From: Alphaproteobacteria bacterium
GTDB taxonomy: Bacteria; Pseudomonadota; Alphaproteobacteria; Micavibrionales; Micavibrionaceae
Reading direction: 5' to 3'
NCBI GenBank assembly: GCA_020443295.1
Contig: JAGRIJ010000086.1
Location: 1 to 33,311, forward strand
Length of the DNA: 33,311 nucleotides
The translations under genes were made by a program, and so were the position numbers. Below, piece after piece: positions 1-7,540 of this stretch (positions within the stretch are counted from its first letter, which is position 1; every line of letters starts with the position of its first letter). The notes below the pieces were generated by a model that saw only the letters and a list, made by a program, of their open reading frames with translations, searched no databases and was not told the DNA's origin.

Positions 1-1
1 G

Positions 2-40
2 CGTACCATTCCGGCACAGGCGGAGGCTGCCGATGGATAG
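2..40 (+). CDS. scpA: Segregation and condensation protein ScpA, C-terminal end (partial)
   Basis: The window opens inside a reading frame that reads RTIPAQAEAADG and then stops (TAG at 38-40), overlapping the scpB start by 8 bases. Only 12 codons are visible, so the identity is inferred from position: scpA normally sits immediately upstream of scpB and often overlaps it. ScpA is the kleisin subunit of the bacterial SMC condensin. Nothing in these few residues is diagnostic. Confidence 0.45.
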   Translation, partial: RTIPAQAEAADG

Positions 41-752
41 TGATCAAACCCATAAACGCCTGCTAGAGGCGCTGTTGTTTGCTTCTCCTGAGCCATTGCC
101 GACGCGGGAGCTTCACCTGAGGATGCCTGAAGGCGCGGATGTCGGCGGGCTGTTGATGGAGTTGCGTTCCGATTATGAGGGGCGGGGGGTTGAACTGGTC
201 GAGCGCGAGGGGGCGTGGGCGTTTAGAACGGCGCCGGATCTGGCCGAGAGCCTGACCCTTCAGAAGGAGGTGGCGCGCAAGCTTTCGCGCGCAGCGATGG
301 AGACCCTGGCGATCGTGGCTTATCACCAGCCGATTACGCGGGCGGAGATCGAGAATATCCGCGGAGTGGCGACACATAAGGGTACGCTTGATACGCTGAT
401 GGAGATGGGGTGGATCAAGCCGGGGCGGCGGCGCGAGACGCCGGGGCGGCCGCTTACCTGGGTGAGCACGACTGAATTCATGGATGCGTTTTCGCTGGAA
501 TCCCTGATGGATCTGCCGGGGATGGACGATCTCAAGGCGGCCGGGTTGCTGGACCGCCGCCCGGCGATCGAGGCGATTCCGCAGGCCGACCTGTTCTCTG
601 GACAGAAGCGCATGGACGGGGTAGAAGGATTGTCACGCGCCGAGGATGAAGACGAGGACGAGGAGTCCGACCCTGATTTTTCCGATGAGGTGCTTAACGG
701 TCACAATACGGATGAAGAATCCGGCGAGGAGGCCCTTGAGGAATTGATCTGA
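33..752 (+). CDS. scpB: SMC-Scp complex subunit ScpB
   Basis: ScpB is the winged-helix subunit that, with ScpA and SMC, forms the condensin that compacts and segregates the chromosome. The 239-residue product carries the family's hallmark core at about residues 84-106 (LSRAAMETLAIVAYHQP then ITRAEI) and the basic turn RRRETPGRP at 132-140, followed by LESLMDLPG and LKAAGLLD. Residues 203-239 form a strongly acidic, low-complexity tail, as is common in alphaproteobacterial ScpB. The ATG at 33 overlaps the end of the presumed scpA frame, and the stop codon overlaps the tatA start (TGATG), so translation is probably coupled along the operon. Identification is secure. Confidence 0.95.
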   Translation: MDSDQTHKRLLEALLFASPEPLPTRELHLRMPEGADVGGLLMELRSDYEGRGVELVEREGAWAFRTAPDLAESLTLQKEVARKLSRAAMETLAIVAYHQPITRAEIENIRGVATHKGTLDTLMEMGWIKPGRRRETPGRPLTWVSTTEFMDAFSLESLMDLPGMDDLKAAGLLDRRPAIEAIPQADLFSGQKRMDGVEGLSRAEDEDEDEESDPDFSDEVLNGHNTDEESGEEALEELI

Positions 753-964
753 TGTCGCCCGGACCCCTGCAAATTCTGATTATTATCCTGCTGGTTTTCG
801 TGTTGTTCGGGGCCAACCGCGTTCCGACCATCATGGAGAACCTGGCCAAGGGCATTAACAGTTTCAAAAAAGGCTTGAAGGAGGGCGACCCCGACAAGCC
901 GCAAATCGGTCATGACAGTTCTGTCTCTCAAAAGGACCCGGTAAAGGCCAAGGAAGAAGACTAA
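752..964 (+). CDS. tatA: Twin-arginine translocase subunit TatA
   Basis: TatA is the small pore-forming subunit of the twin-arginine translocon, which exports folded proteins across the inner membrane. The 70-residue protein has a short N-terminal transmembrane helix (about residues 6-19), the conserved hinge FGANRVP at 19-25, an amphipathic helix (MENLAKGINSFKKGLKEG) and a charged flexible tail. Length and layout are those of TatA/TatE rather than TatB. Its start codon shares one base with the scpB stop. The scpB-tatA junction is typical of Alphaproteobacteria. The next gene is not tatB but an unrelated membrane protein, which is unusual. Confidence 0.95.
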   Translation: MSPGPLQILIIILLVFVLFGANRVPTIMENLAKGINSFKKGLKEGDPDKPQIGHDSSVSQKDPVKAKEED

Positions 965-967
965 GCC

Positions 968-1378
968 ATGGAAATAGGCACGCTTTCCGTGCCGTGGTGG
1001 GCATCGCTTTATCTCGTCGTATTGTTTTCCTTCACGGTGGCGGGGATTATAGAAGACTGGAGACGAAATCCGCGGGGGGCTTGCGCGTCGGCGATTTCGT
1101 GCTGTTTTTCGTTCGTGTTCGTGATCGGTTTTTTTCATCCGGACTGGGCCACGAAGTTCGGCTGGGTGCTTATACCGATGCTGATTTACGGGCTGATGTG
1201 GGAGTTTTACGCTTCCGTGCAGGAATCCAGCGAGGCCGAGCAGGAACTCAAGAGTCATGACGATCTGACAGAGGAGGAGCAGACGATGCTTCTTAACATG
1301 GCTATTATCGTCAATGCTTTGGTGGTTGTGCCGGGCTATATGGCTGGCTTAAAGTTATGTATGGACCTGTTTCTCTAG
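968..1378 (+). CDS. Unknown four-helix membrane protein between tatA and tatB
   Basis: I do not recognise this 136-residue protein. It has four likely transmembrane segments, at about residues 10-27, 38-56, 64-82 and 108-131. A basic stretch (DWRRNPRG) follows the first helix, and an acidic cytoplasmic-type loop (QESSEAEQELKSHDDLTEEE) lies between helices three and four. It begins three bases after the tatA stop and is followed by a 42-base gap before tatB, so it is most likely cotranscribed with the Tat genes. No catalytic motif is visible. The A of the ATG at 968 is preceded by a purine-rich stretch inside the end of tatA. It could be a Tat accessory protein or an unrelated insertion; the sequence does not decide. 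Confidence 0.75.
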   Translation: MEIGTLSVPWWASLYLVVLFSFTVAGIIEDWRRNPRGACASAISCCFSFVFVIGFFHPDWATKFGWVLIPMLIYGLMWEFYASVQESSEAEQELKSHDDLTEEEQTMLLNMAIIVNALVVVPGYMAGLKLCMDLFL

Positions 1379-1420
1379 CAGCGTCCTTTTCGGGTTTTCG
1401 CGTTTGAAGAGAAAGTTGTG

Positions 1421-1729
1421 ATGCTGGATGTCGGATGGCAGGAACTGTTGCTGATTGCGGCGCTCGCTGTGCTGCTGGTCGGGCCGGAGGAGTTGCCGAA
1501 GGTGATGGTGTTCTTCGGACGGATCGCCCGGCGTCTTCATTACGTTAAATATGCCCTGACACAGCAGTTCGAAGACCTGATGCGCGAGGCCGATCTGGAC
1601 GATATCCGCCAGTCGGTGAATTTCGAGGATAAGGATTTTAACGAAGCCGAGGCGGACGAGGCGGTTTTTCCTGTTCCTGCCGAACCGGAAGAGGGTCCGG
1701 AAGGGGATGGGAAGGGGGGTGAGTTGTGA
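1421..1729 (+). CDS. tatB: Twin-arginine translocase subunit TatB
   Basis: TatB works with TatC as the receptor for twin-arginine signal peptides. The 102-residue product starts MLDVGWQELLLIAALAVLLVGPEELP, matching the TatB pattern of an N-terminal helix, a GPEELP hinge at 21-26 and a long amphipathic helix (FFGRIARRLHYVKYALTQQFEDLMREADLDDIRQ). The D at position 3 and the E at 8 fit TatB rather than TatA. I chose ATG at 1421 over the in-frame GTG at 1418 because of the purine-rich AAGAGAAAG upstream. The tail is acidic and proline-rich. The stop codon overlaps the tatC start (TGATG). Confidence 0.93.
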   Translation: MLDVGWQELLLIAALAVLLVGPEELPKVMVFFGRIARRLHYVKYALTQQFEDLMREADLDDIRQSVNFEDKDFNEAEADEAVFPVPAEPEEGPEGDGKGGEL

Positions 1730-2544
1730 TGTCTAAGAATCTGGAAAATCAAACTACTGACAACATAAAACAACCCTTGATTGCCCATGTTCTTGAGCTT
1801 CGGAAAAGACTTATCTGGGTTTTTTCAACCATGATCTTAAGTACGATTATTTGTTATTTTTATGTCAATGAGATATACGGGTTTCTTGTGATGCCACTTG
1901 CAAATGCGATGGGCCCGGGAGATACGCAACGCCTTATCTATACGGATTTGACCGAAGCGTTTTTTACGTATCTGAAAGTTGCTTTTTTTTCAGGTATTTT
2001 TCTTACGTTTCCTGTGCTTTTGATTCAAGTCTGGATTTTTGTAGCACCCGGTCTTTATGAAAAAGAAAAGCGCGCCTTTCTTCCGTTTCTGGCGGCGACG
2101 CCGATTTTATTTTTTCTCGGCGCTGCATGTGTTTATTATCTTGTTCTTCCAATGGCATGGCCGTTTTTTCTCAGTTTTCAGGTAACCAGAGAGGAAGCGG
2201 TATTGCCGATACAATTGGAAGCGCGGGTGAGCGAGTATCTCGATCTTATCATGACCCTGATCTTCGCGTTTGGGTTGTGTTTTCAGATGCCCGTCTTCCT
2301 GACCCTGCTGGGATATGTCGGCCTGATTACGCCGGAGTGGTTGGCGGAGCGCCGAAAATACATGATTATCGTTATCTTTATCGTCGCGGCGGTCTTGACC
2401 CCGCCGGATATCCTGAGTCAAATTCTGTTGGCTATCCCCCTGATGGGGCTTTATGAGCTGTCTATCCTTATGATCCGTATGGTCGCACCGAAGAGCAATG
2501 CAAACCCTGAGAATTCCTCTGGAAATGACACAAACCCCGCTTAG
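1729..2544 (+). CDS. tatC: Twin-arginine translocase subunit TatC
   Basis: TatC is the six-helix core of the Tat translocon. Family landmarks are present in order: the N-terminal LIAHVLELRKRL (normally HLxELRxRL), FVAPGLYEKEKR after helix two, the FLAATPILFFLGAACVYYLVLP segment, and TPPDILSQILLAIPL with LYE near the end. Length (271 residues from ATG 1729) is normal. GTG at 1726 is an alternative start, but ATG 1729 gives the one-base overlap with the tatB stop. The first ~400 bases are visibly richer in A+T than the rest of the gene. The 3' end overlaps the start of the downstream ATPase gene by about 20 bases. Confidence 0.96.
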   Translation: MSKNLENQTTDNIKQPLIAHVLELRKRLIWVFSTMILSTIICYFYVNEIYGFLVMPLANAMGPGDTQRLIYTDLTEAFFTYLKVAFFSGIFLTFPVLLIQVWIFVAPGLYEKEKRAFLPFLAATPILFFLGAACVYYLVLPMAWPFFLSFQVTREEAVLPIQLEARVSEYLDLIMTLIFAFGLCFQMPVFLTLLGYVGLITPEWLAERRKYMIIVIFIVAAVLTPPDILSQILLAIPLMGLYELSILMIRMVAPKSNANPENSSGNDTNPA

Positions 2545-3628
2545 CCTTTACTCGGAAAAGCTCGTCCGGGGGGAACTGCATCTCGATCCGGCGCAGGGGG
2601 CGGCGGTGAAGTCGCTGCAGCGGCTTTACGAGGAGTTTCTGGAGGGGGAGAAAGCGCCAAAAACCAGTTTTTTCCAGAAGTTTTCGAGTAAGGGAAAAAC
2701 CGAGAGCGTGCCGCGGGGTATTTATCTTTACGGCGGGGTCGGGCGCGGAAAATCCATGCTGATGGACCTGTTTTATTCCTGTCTTCCCGAGGAAACGTCC
2801 AAACGCAGGGTGCATTTCCATGAATTCATGATCGAAGTGCACGATTATATCAATACCCGCCGTTCCGAGGATACGATCAACGGCGCGGTGGATCAGGCGC
2901 TGCCCTCGCTGGGGGAGATATTGTTCCGGAAATCAAAGGTGCTGTGTTTCGATGAATTCCATGTCACGGATGTGGCGGATGCCATGATCCTTGGCCGTTT
3001 GTTCCGGCTTTTGTTCGAAAAGGGCCTCGTGGTCGTGGCGACGTCGAACTGGCCGCCGGACCGTCTTTACGAGGGCGGATTGCAGCGCGAGCGGTTTTTG
3101 CCGTTTATCGCGCTTATGAAAGAGAAGATGGAGGTCGTGTATCTGGACAGTCCGCACGATTACCGGGCGCAGACCCTGGCCGAGGAAGGCACGTATTTTA
3201 CCCCGCTGGGCCGCGTTACGGAGCGCAAGATGGACGAGGTTTTCGGCTTGCTGACCGATCAGGCGTCCACGCATGAGGAAAAGCTGTTCGTGAAGGGGCG
3301 GCGGGTGCCTGTGCGCACTGCCAAGGGCGTGGCGCGGTTTACCTTTGCCCAGCTTTGCGAGCAGCCGCTGGGGGCGGAGGATTACCTGACGATTGCGCGG
3401 ACTTTTCATACTGTGTTTCTGGAAAATGTTCCGGTGTTGCGGTATGACCGGCGGAACGAGGCGAAGCGGCTGATGAACCTGATCGATGCGCTTTACGACA
3501 AACGGGTGCGCGTGGTGATTTCCGCGGCGGCGGAGCCGGAAAAGCTCTATAGCGGGTCCGATCACGGTTTCGAGTTTCAGCGCACGGTTTCCCGTCTGCA
3601 GGAAATGCAGGGCGAGGGGTATCCTTAA
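2525..3628 (+). CDS. zapE: ZapE/AFG1-family ATPase
   Basis: This AFG1-like P-loop ATPase family includes bacterial ZapE, a cell-division-associated ATPase, and mitochondrial AFG1/LACE1. Numbered from ATG 2525 (367 residues), Walker A GGVGRGKS lies at 70-77 and Walker B LCFDEF at about 140-145. The family signature continues as FHVTDVADAMILGRLF and a sensor-like ATSNWPPDRLYEGGLQRERFLPFI. I prefer ATG 2525 to the in-frame ATG 2498 because MTQTPLSLYSEKL matches the usual family N-terminus and GGAA sits just upstream; both starts lie inside the end of tatC. It ends two bases before the convergent GST gene. The family assignment is firm; the ZapE role is inferred from homology. Confidence 0.9.
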   Translation: MTQTPLSLYSEKLVRGELHLDPAQGAAVKSLQRLYEEFLEGEKAPKTSFFQKFSSKGKTESVPRGIYLYGGVGRGKSMLMDLFYSCLPEETSKRRVHFHEFMIEVHDYINTRRSEDTINGAVDQALPSLGEILFRKSKVLCFDEFHVTDVADAMILGRLFRLLFEKGLVVVATSNWPPDRLYEGGLQRERFLPFIALMKEKMEVVYLDSPHDYRAQTLAEEGTYFTPLGRVTERKMDEVFGLLTDQASTHEEKLFVKGRRVPVRTAKGVARFTFAQLCEQPLGAEDYLTIARTFHTVFLENVPVLRYDRRNEAKRLMNLIDALYDKRVRVVISAAAEPEKLYSGSDHGFEFQRTVSRLQEMQGEGYP

Positions 3629-3630
3629 AC

Positions 3631-4242
3631 TCAGAGATCTTTCGGTACGGTTTCTTTCATCGAGGGGCGTTCGCTGAAGGTTTCGGCCCACTTCGCCAGT
3701 TTCGGCGCCTTGGTTTCCCAGCTTATTTCCGGCAGGCGGAAGGAGATGTAGCCCAGCGCGGTCGCGTAAGCGATCTGGGCGATGGTTACGGCTTCGCCGA
3801 AGGCCGGGCATTCGGCTTCCAGCACCGGGATAGCGCGGTCGATGGCTTTAAGGTGCTTGTCGACGATTTTCTGCGAGATCCCGGTATCGGTGCGGCGGCG
3901 TTCATAGACGATGGCGACGCCGGATTCCATGATGCCGTTGGCCAGCGCTTCGGCGCGCATGGCGCGAAATTTTTCGATGCCGGAAGAGGGGTATAGAGGA
4001 TTATCCTTTGAGAGCGAGTCAAGATAGGCGCAGATCACCGGGCTGTCATACAGGGATTCCCCGTTTTCGAGCTGCAGGGCCGGTACGGCGCCCAGCGGGT
4101 TGGTTTTCTGCAATTCCGGAGGATTCTCCGCCGGTGGAGCGATGACCAGTTCGATCTTGTCTTTCAGGCCTTTTTCGATGGCGACGACCCGCACTTTGCG
4201 CGCATAGGGGGATGTAGGCGTATAGAAAAGCTTCATAGACAT
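3631..4242 (-). CDS. Glutathione S-transferase family protein
   Basis: This 203-residue protein has the two-domain GST fold. The N-terminal thioredoxin-like domain reads MKLFYTPTSPYARKVRVVAIEKG, with the SPYARKV active-site helix start, then NPLGAVPAL with the cis-proline and the glutathione-binding ESLYDSPVICAYLD. The C-terminal part is helical, with the FxxRAxR-type stretch (EKFRAMRAEALANGIM). Such proteins conjugate or reduce substrates with glutathione in the cytoplasm; the substrate cannot be read from sequence. The first of two ATGs (4242) has GGAG ten bases upstream and is preferred. It is convergent with the ATPase gene and divergent from the DUF2336 gene. Confidence 0.9.
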   Translation of the reverse strand: MSMKLFYTPTSPYARKVRVVAIEKGLKDKIELVIAPPAENPPELQKTNPLGAVPALQLENGESLYDSPVICAYLDSLSKDNPLYPSSGIEKFRAMRAEALANGIMESGVAIVYERRRTDTGISQKIVDKHLKAIDRAIPVLEAECPAFGEAVTIAQIAYATALGYISFRLPEISWETKAPKLAKWAETFSERPSMKETVPKDL

Positions 4243-4270
4243 GAGAGTGTTGCTCCGATCAGATTATTTT

Positions 4271-4318
4271 TTGCCAGAAAAAGTTTTTTCAACATACTGA
4301 AAAACTGTTTAAATTCAA
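4271..4318. promoter_or_regulatory. Candidate divergent promoters between the GST and DUF2336 genes
   Basis: On the + strand TTGCCA (4271-4276) and CATACT (4293-4298) are 16 bases apart, a fair sigma-70 match. On the minus strand TTGAAT (4318-4313) and TATGTT (4296-4291) are also 16 bases apart. The two -10 boxes overlap, so the promoters would compete. The region is A+T-rich and is the only gap between two divergent genes, so promoters must lie here or nearby, but these exact boxes are a guess. Confidence 0.3.
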
Positions 4319-4401
4319 ACTGTCATAATTTTTGCATGTTATTTTCGATTTGTTTTTTGGTGAACGGGTGATTTTTTCCGTGCGATCGGTTAGGGTAGGG
4401 C

Positions 4402-5667
4402 ATGCAGAAATTCCTGAGTGTGTTTACGTGGCAGAAGAAGGACCGTGCGGGCCGGTACGAGCGCGAGAAAAAGGTCGCGACATCGGGCACGCCCGCCCAG
4501 CGTCTGGCGCTGGCCCGGAACCGCAAGACACACCCGGAAATCCTTTATTATCTTGCGCAGAACGATCCCGACCAGCAGGTGCGGGAAGCGGTGGCTCAGA
4601 ACGAGGTTATGCCCGTGCATGTTTCGCCGTTTCTGGCGCGCGATCACAGCCCGGATGTCCGTCTTGCGCTGGCGGCGCGCCTGGTGGCGCTGTTGCCGAG
4701 TTTAAGCGCGGACAAGCAATCGCAGCTTTATGCTTATGCGGTTCAGGCGCTGGGGACGCTCGCGCTGGACGAGGTACTGAAAATCCGGCTGGCCTTGTCC
4801 AGCACGCTCAAGGATCATGCCTATGCGCCGCCGAAGGTCGCGGCGGAACTGGCGCGGGATGTGGAGCGGGACGTGTCCGAGCCGATTTTGCGGTTTTGCG
4901 CGGCGCTGTCGGACCGGGACCTGCTGGATATCCTCAAAAGCCATCCGGCGAGCTGGGTGGTGCAGGCGATCGCCGGGCGGAGCACCGTCAGCAAGATGGT
5001 TTCCGCAGCGGTGATTAACGTGGACGATATTCCCGGCGGAAAGGTGCTGTTGCGTAACCGCGGGGCGGAAATCAGCGTGGAGACCCTGCAGCAGATCGTG
5101 GAGAAGGCGCGCGAATACAAGGACTGGCAGGAGCCCGTGGCGGCGCGGCCTTTCCTGCCTTTTGCGCTGGCCAAGGAACTGGCGGAATTCGTGGATGCGT
5201 CGGTGCGCGACCTTCTTATGCAGCGTTCCGATTTCGACGGGGCGATGGCCGAGGAAATCGCCGATGTGTTCCGGCGGCGGCTGGATTTCATCCGGGGGGA
5301 TTCCAAGAAGCCGGAAACAGTGGCGCAGCGCGTCAAGCGTCTGGCCAAGAAAGATGAACTGAATGACGAGACGATCACGGACGCGCTGGCCGTGCGGGAG
5401 GTGGAGTTCGTTTATGCGGCTCTGGCGCAGCTTTCAGGGATACCGGATGATACCCTGAAGGAGATTTTCGAGGCGCGGTCGGCCAAGCCGATAGTCGCGA
5501 TTTGCTGGAAGGCGGGGCTGTCCATGCGCACGGCGCTTTCGTTGCAGCGCGATCTGGCGCAGGTTGCGCCGAAGAATCTTATTTATCCCAAGGGTGGAAC
5601 CGATTATCCTATGAGCGACGAGGAACTGGATTGGCAACTCGATTTTCTTGGCGTTGCCAAGAAATAG
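4402..5667 (+). CDS. DUF2336 domain-containing protein
   Basis: This 421-residue soluble, alpha-helical protein resembles the DUF2336 family, which is mostly alphaproteobacterial and has HEAT-like helical repeats. Visible repeat-like units include RLALARNRKTHPEILYYLAQ, QQVREAVAQNEVMPVHVSPFLARDH and VRLALAARLVALLPSL near the N-terminus, followed by the typical EPILRFCAALSDRDLLDIL and, toward the C-terminus, the REVEFVYAALAQLSGIPDDTLKEIFEARSAKPIVAICWKAGL stretch. There is no signal peptide or membrane helix. The function of the family is not established. The ATG at 4402 is preceded by a GGGTAGGG stretch that may serve as ribosome-binding site. The downstream small secreted protein starts nine bases after the stop and may be cotranscribed. 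Confidence 0.8.
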   Translation: MQKFLSVFTWQKKDRAGRYEREKKVATSGTPAQRLALARNRKTHPEILYYLAQNDPDQQVREAVAQNEVMPVHVSPFLARDHSPDVRLALAARLVALLPSLSADKQSQLYAYAVQALGTLALDEVLKIRLALSSTLKDHAYAPPKVAAELARDVERDVSEPILRFCAALSDRDLLDILKSHPASWVVQAIAGRSTVSKMVSAAVINVDDIPGGKVLLRNRGAEISVETLQQIVEKAREYKDWQEPVAARPFLPFALAKELAEFVDASVRDLLMQRSDFDGAMAEEIADVFRRRLDFIRGDSKKPETVAQRVKRLAKKDELNDETITDALAVREVEFVYAALAQLSGIPDDTLKEIFEARSAKPIVAICWKAGLSMRTALSLQRDLAQVAPKNLIYPKGGTDYPMSDEELDWQLDFLGVAKK

Positions 5668-5676
5668 GAGGGTGTT

Positions 5677-5991
5677 ATGAGAATTATTTTATTTCTGTTC
5701 TTTCTTTTTGTGTCCGTTCCCGCTTTTGCGCAGATGCCTGAGGACTGGAAATACTGCACCGAGGATGACGATTGCCGGATTATCGGCGGAGAGTGTTTTC
5801 TGGATGCGGTGAACCAGGAGCATATTACGCAGGGCACCCAATATGCCAACGATATCAACGCGCGCATCGAGTGCGTCCGCTATATGGACCCGCTGAGGGC
5901 CGTGGCCTTGTGCGATAAGCCTCCGCAGCCTTGTCCGCCCGGGGCTTCGTGCCCGGATGTCATGGGCCGCTGCAAGGCGGTTGAGGAATAG
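5677..5991 (+). CDS. Small secreted cysteine-rich protein
   Basis: I do not recognise this 104-residue protein. It has a clear signal peptide (MRIILFLFFLFVSVPAFA, cleavage before QMPEDW). The mature part has eight cysteines, in the pattern YC...DDDC...GEC early and C, LC, PC, SC, RC late, suggesting up to four disulfide bonds in the periplasm or outside the cell. DDDC followed by GGEC is reminiscent of small secreted proteins with paired-cysteine knots. GGAGGG sits five bases upstream of the ATG, a strong ribosome-binding site. It lies directly after the DUF2336 gene and before a periplasmic phosphatase. Confidence 0.8.
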   Translation: MRIILFLFFLFVSVPAFAQMPEDWKYCTEDDDCRIIGGECFLDAVNQEHITQGTQYANDINARIECVRYMDPLRAVALCDKPPQPCPPGASCPDVMGRCKAVEE

Positions 5992-6070
5992 CAGGGTTGT
6001 TTCCCCTGGCGGCGGGTGCTAGCCTTCTTCATATTGTTTTGGTTTATTTTCAATTTGCAGAGGTAAGAAT

Positions 6071-6943
6071 ATGAAAAGCCTTTTTGCGGCCTTGCTTTTG
6101 GCTGGATGTTTTGTTGTTTCCCCCCATGTTTATGCCGAGGATGCGCCCGCTTCGCAATCTTCCGCCATGCCTGAAGACAAGGCGAAGGCGACGTATCCGG
6201 ATTCGAGCTGGGATCCTGCCGTTTTGCAGTTCTATGATATGGGTCCGGCGTTTCTTTCCCGCGATCTGGCGTTCGACATGGCGCCTCCGCCAGCCAATGA
6301 CAGCGCCGAGACGGCCAAGGACCTTGAGACGCTCCGGCGTTATGCGGCGACCTTGCGGACGCCCGAGGCTATTGAGCTGATTGAAAAGGAAAATCATATG
6401 GATACCCCGCTGGTTTCCTATGAGATGGCGGGGCTTTATTCCGCCGAGAAAAATCCCGAAGCGGACAAGCTGATTACCGCCGCCGTTCAGGACGCGGGGT
6501 ATTTCATTGTCGGGTTCAAGAAGAAATTCGTGCGGGTGCGGCCGGATTTCCTCGATCCGGACCTGAAGACGGTTATTCCCAATCCCGGGCATCCGGCCTA
6601 TCCTTCGGGCCATGCGGGGCAATCGCAGATCGTGGGGCTGATCCTTTCGATACTGGATGAGAAGCACAAGGATATCTATATGGCGCATGCCTATGCGATC
6701 GGAACGCGGCGGGAGATTGCCGGCGTGCATTACCCGAGCGACGGGGTGGCGAGCCGGAAGCTGGCCGGGGAAATTCTGGAGAAGCTGATGGAAAATCCGG
6801 AATTCAAGGAGACTCTGGAGAAGGTGAAGACGAGTTACGTTCCACCCGAGGAGTCCGCTTTTGAGGCTTACAAGCCGCTGGATCTTAGCGCGGCTAATGC
6901 CCAGGAGCCTGCGGAAACGGAACCCGCCGCTGCGCCGGAATAA
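6071..6943 (+). CDS. Periplasmic PAP2-family acid phosphatase (class A type)
   Basis: This is a secreted phosphatase of the PAP2 / class A non-specific acid phosphatase superfamily, which releases phosphate from phosphomonoesters through a phosphohistidine intermediate. It has a signal peptide (about 1-22, ending VYA) and the tripartite PAP2 signature: K150 with six residues then R157-P158, PSGH at 178-181, and R214-x5-H220-x3-D224. The third motif begins RR rather than the usual SR. Length (290) is slightly above the usual 230-260 because of an Ala/Pro/Glu-rich tail after about residue 265 with no obvious function. A purine-rich CAGAGGTAAG stretch precedes the start. A terminator follows. 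Confidence 0.88.
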   Translation: MKSLFAALLLAGCFVVSPHVYAEDAPASQSSAMPEDKAKATYPDSSWDPAVLQFYDMGPAFLSRDLAFDMAPPPANDSAETAKDLETLRRYAATLRTPEAIELIEKENHMDTPLVSYEMAGLYSAEKNPEADKLITAAVQDAGYFIVGFKKKFVRVRPDFLDPDLKTVIPNPGHPAYPSGHAGQSQIVGLILSILDEKHKDIYMAHAYAIGTRREIAGVHYPSDGVASRKLAGEILEKLMENPEFKETLEKVKTSYVPPEESAFEAYKPLDLSAANAQEPAETEPAAAPE

Positions 6944-6964
6944 GTTTTTTTGCTCTTTGTTGAG

Positions 6965-6995
6965 AACGGCGGTTCCTGACGGGGCTGCCGTTTTT
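6965..6995 (+). terminator. Rho-independent terminator after the PAP2 gene
   Basis: AACGGC (6965-6970) pairs with GCCGTT (6987-6992), with possible wobble extension outward, a 16-base loop and a run of five T from 6991. It lies just after the phosphatase stop and just before the 3' end of the convergent gene. The stem is short, so confidence is moderate. Confidence 0.5.
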
Positions 6996-6996
6996 C

Positions 6997-7419
6997 TTAT
7001 TGTTCTATCAATTCGGCGGTAAAGCTTTTGCAATAGAAAGAGAATAGCTCGTCATGCTCACAGTCGAAAATTTTATATTTTGCCCCTTCGATCTGGTGGC
7101 TTTGAATATCTTGAATATCAATCCAAAGTCCGCCGAATCCGCCTTCTATATCGTTTAAATTTATTCCAAAGGCGCTAGTGCAGAAAAGCCGCAGACACAG
7201 AGTTTTGTCTTCTGTAAACGAGGTGGCGATAATTTCTATATCGTATCGACCACAAGCGTTCTTTCCAATTTCCCGCTTTAAACATAATGATTTCAAAAAC
7301 CGGAAATTGATGGGTTTCAGAGCGATGAAAGCTTCTATGTCATTGTGAATGGCTTTTGTGGTCATAACTTTTTTAAAAACACAAAAAATTCTAGGTTCTA
7401 TAATTTGGGAGGATTGCAT
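6997..7419 (-). CDS. Hypothetical protein, A+T-rich, unknown function
   Basis: I do not recognise this protein of up to 140 residues. It is soluble, with no signal peptide, and has seven cysteines. The C-terminal half (GGLWIDIQDIQSHQIEG, YKIFDCEHDELFSFYCKSF) looks like an alternating beta fold. No good ribosome-binding site precedes ATG 7419; the in-frame ATG at 7365 (MTTKAIHNDIEAF) is an equally likely start and would give 122 residues. Base composition is clearly A+T-richer than the flanking phosphatase and mdh genes, a pattern shared with several other small genes in this window, so it may be a recent acquisition. Confidence 0.6.
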   Translation of the reverse strand: MQSSQIIEPRIFCVFKKVMTTKAIHNDIEAFIALKPINFRFLKSLCLKREIGKNACGRYDIEIIATSFTEDKTLCLRLFCTSAFGINLNDIEGGFGGLWIDIQDIQSHQIEGAKYKIFDCEHDELFSFYCKSFTAELIEQ

Positions 7420-7461
7420 AGTTTAAAGTTTTATATGCCATAATAGTTCCATTGTACACCC

Positions 7462-7490
7462 TTGCCCGAATCAACTTAAAGGTCTAGGAT
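7462..7490 (+). promoter_or_regulatory. Candidate sigma-70 promoter for mdh
   Basis: TTGCCC (7462-7467) and TAGGAT (7485-7490) are 17 bases apart, each matching four of six consensus bases, and lie about 50 bases upstream of the mdh start. The gap upstream of mdh is A+T-rich. This is a pattern match only. Confidence 0.33.
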
Positions 7491-7540
7491 TTTTCCCGTA
7501 AAAGTTTCGTATACTTCTTCGTTATAGAAAGGTTTTTCCC

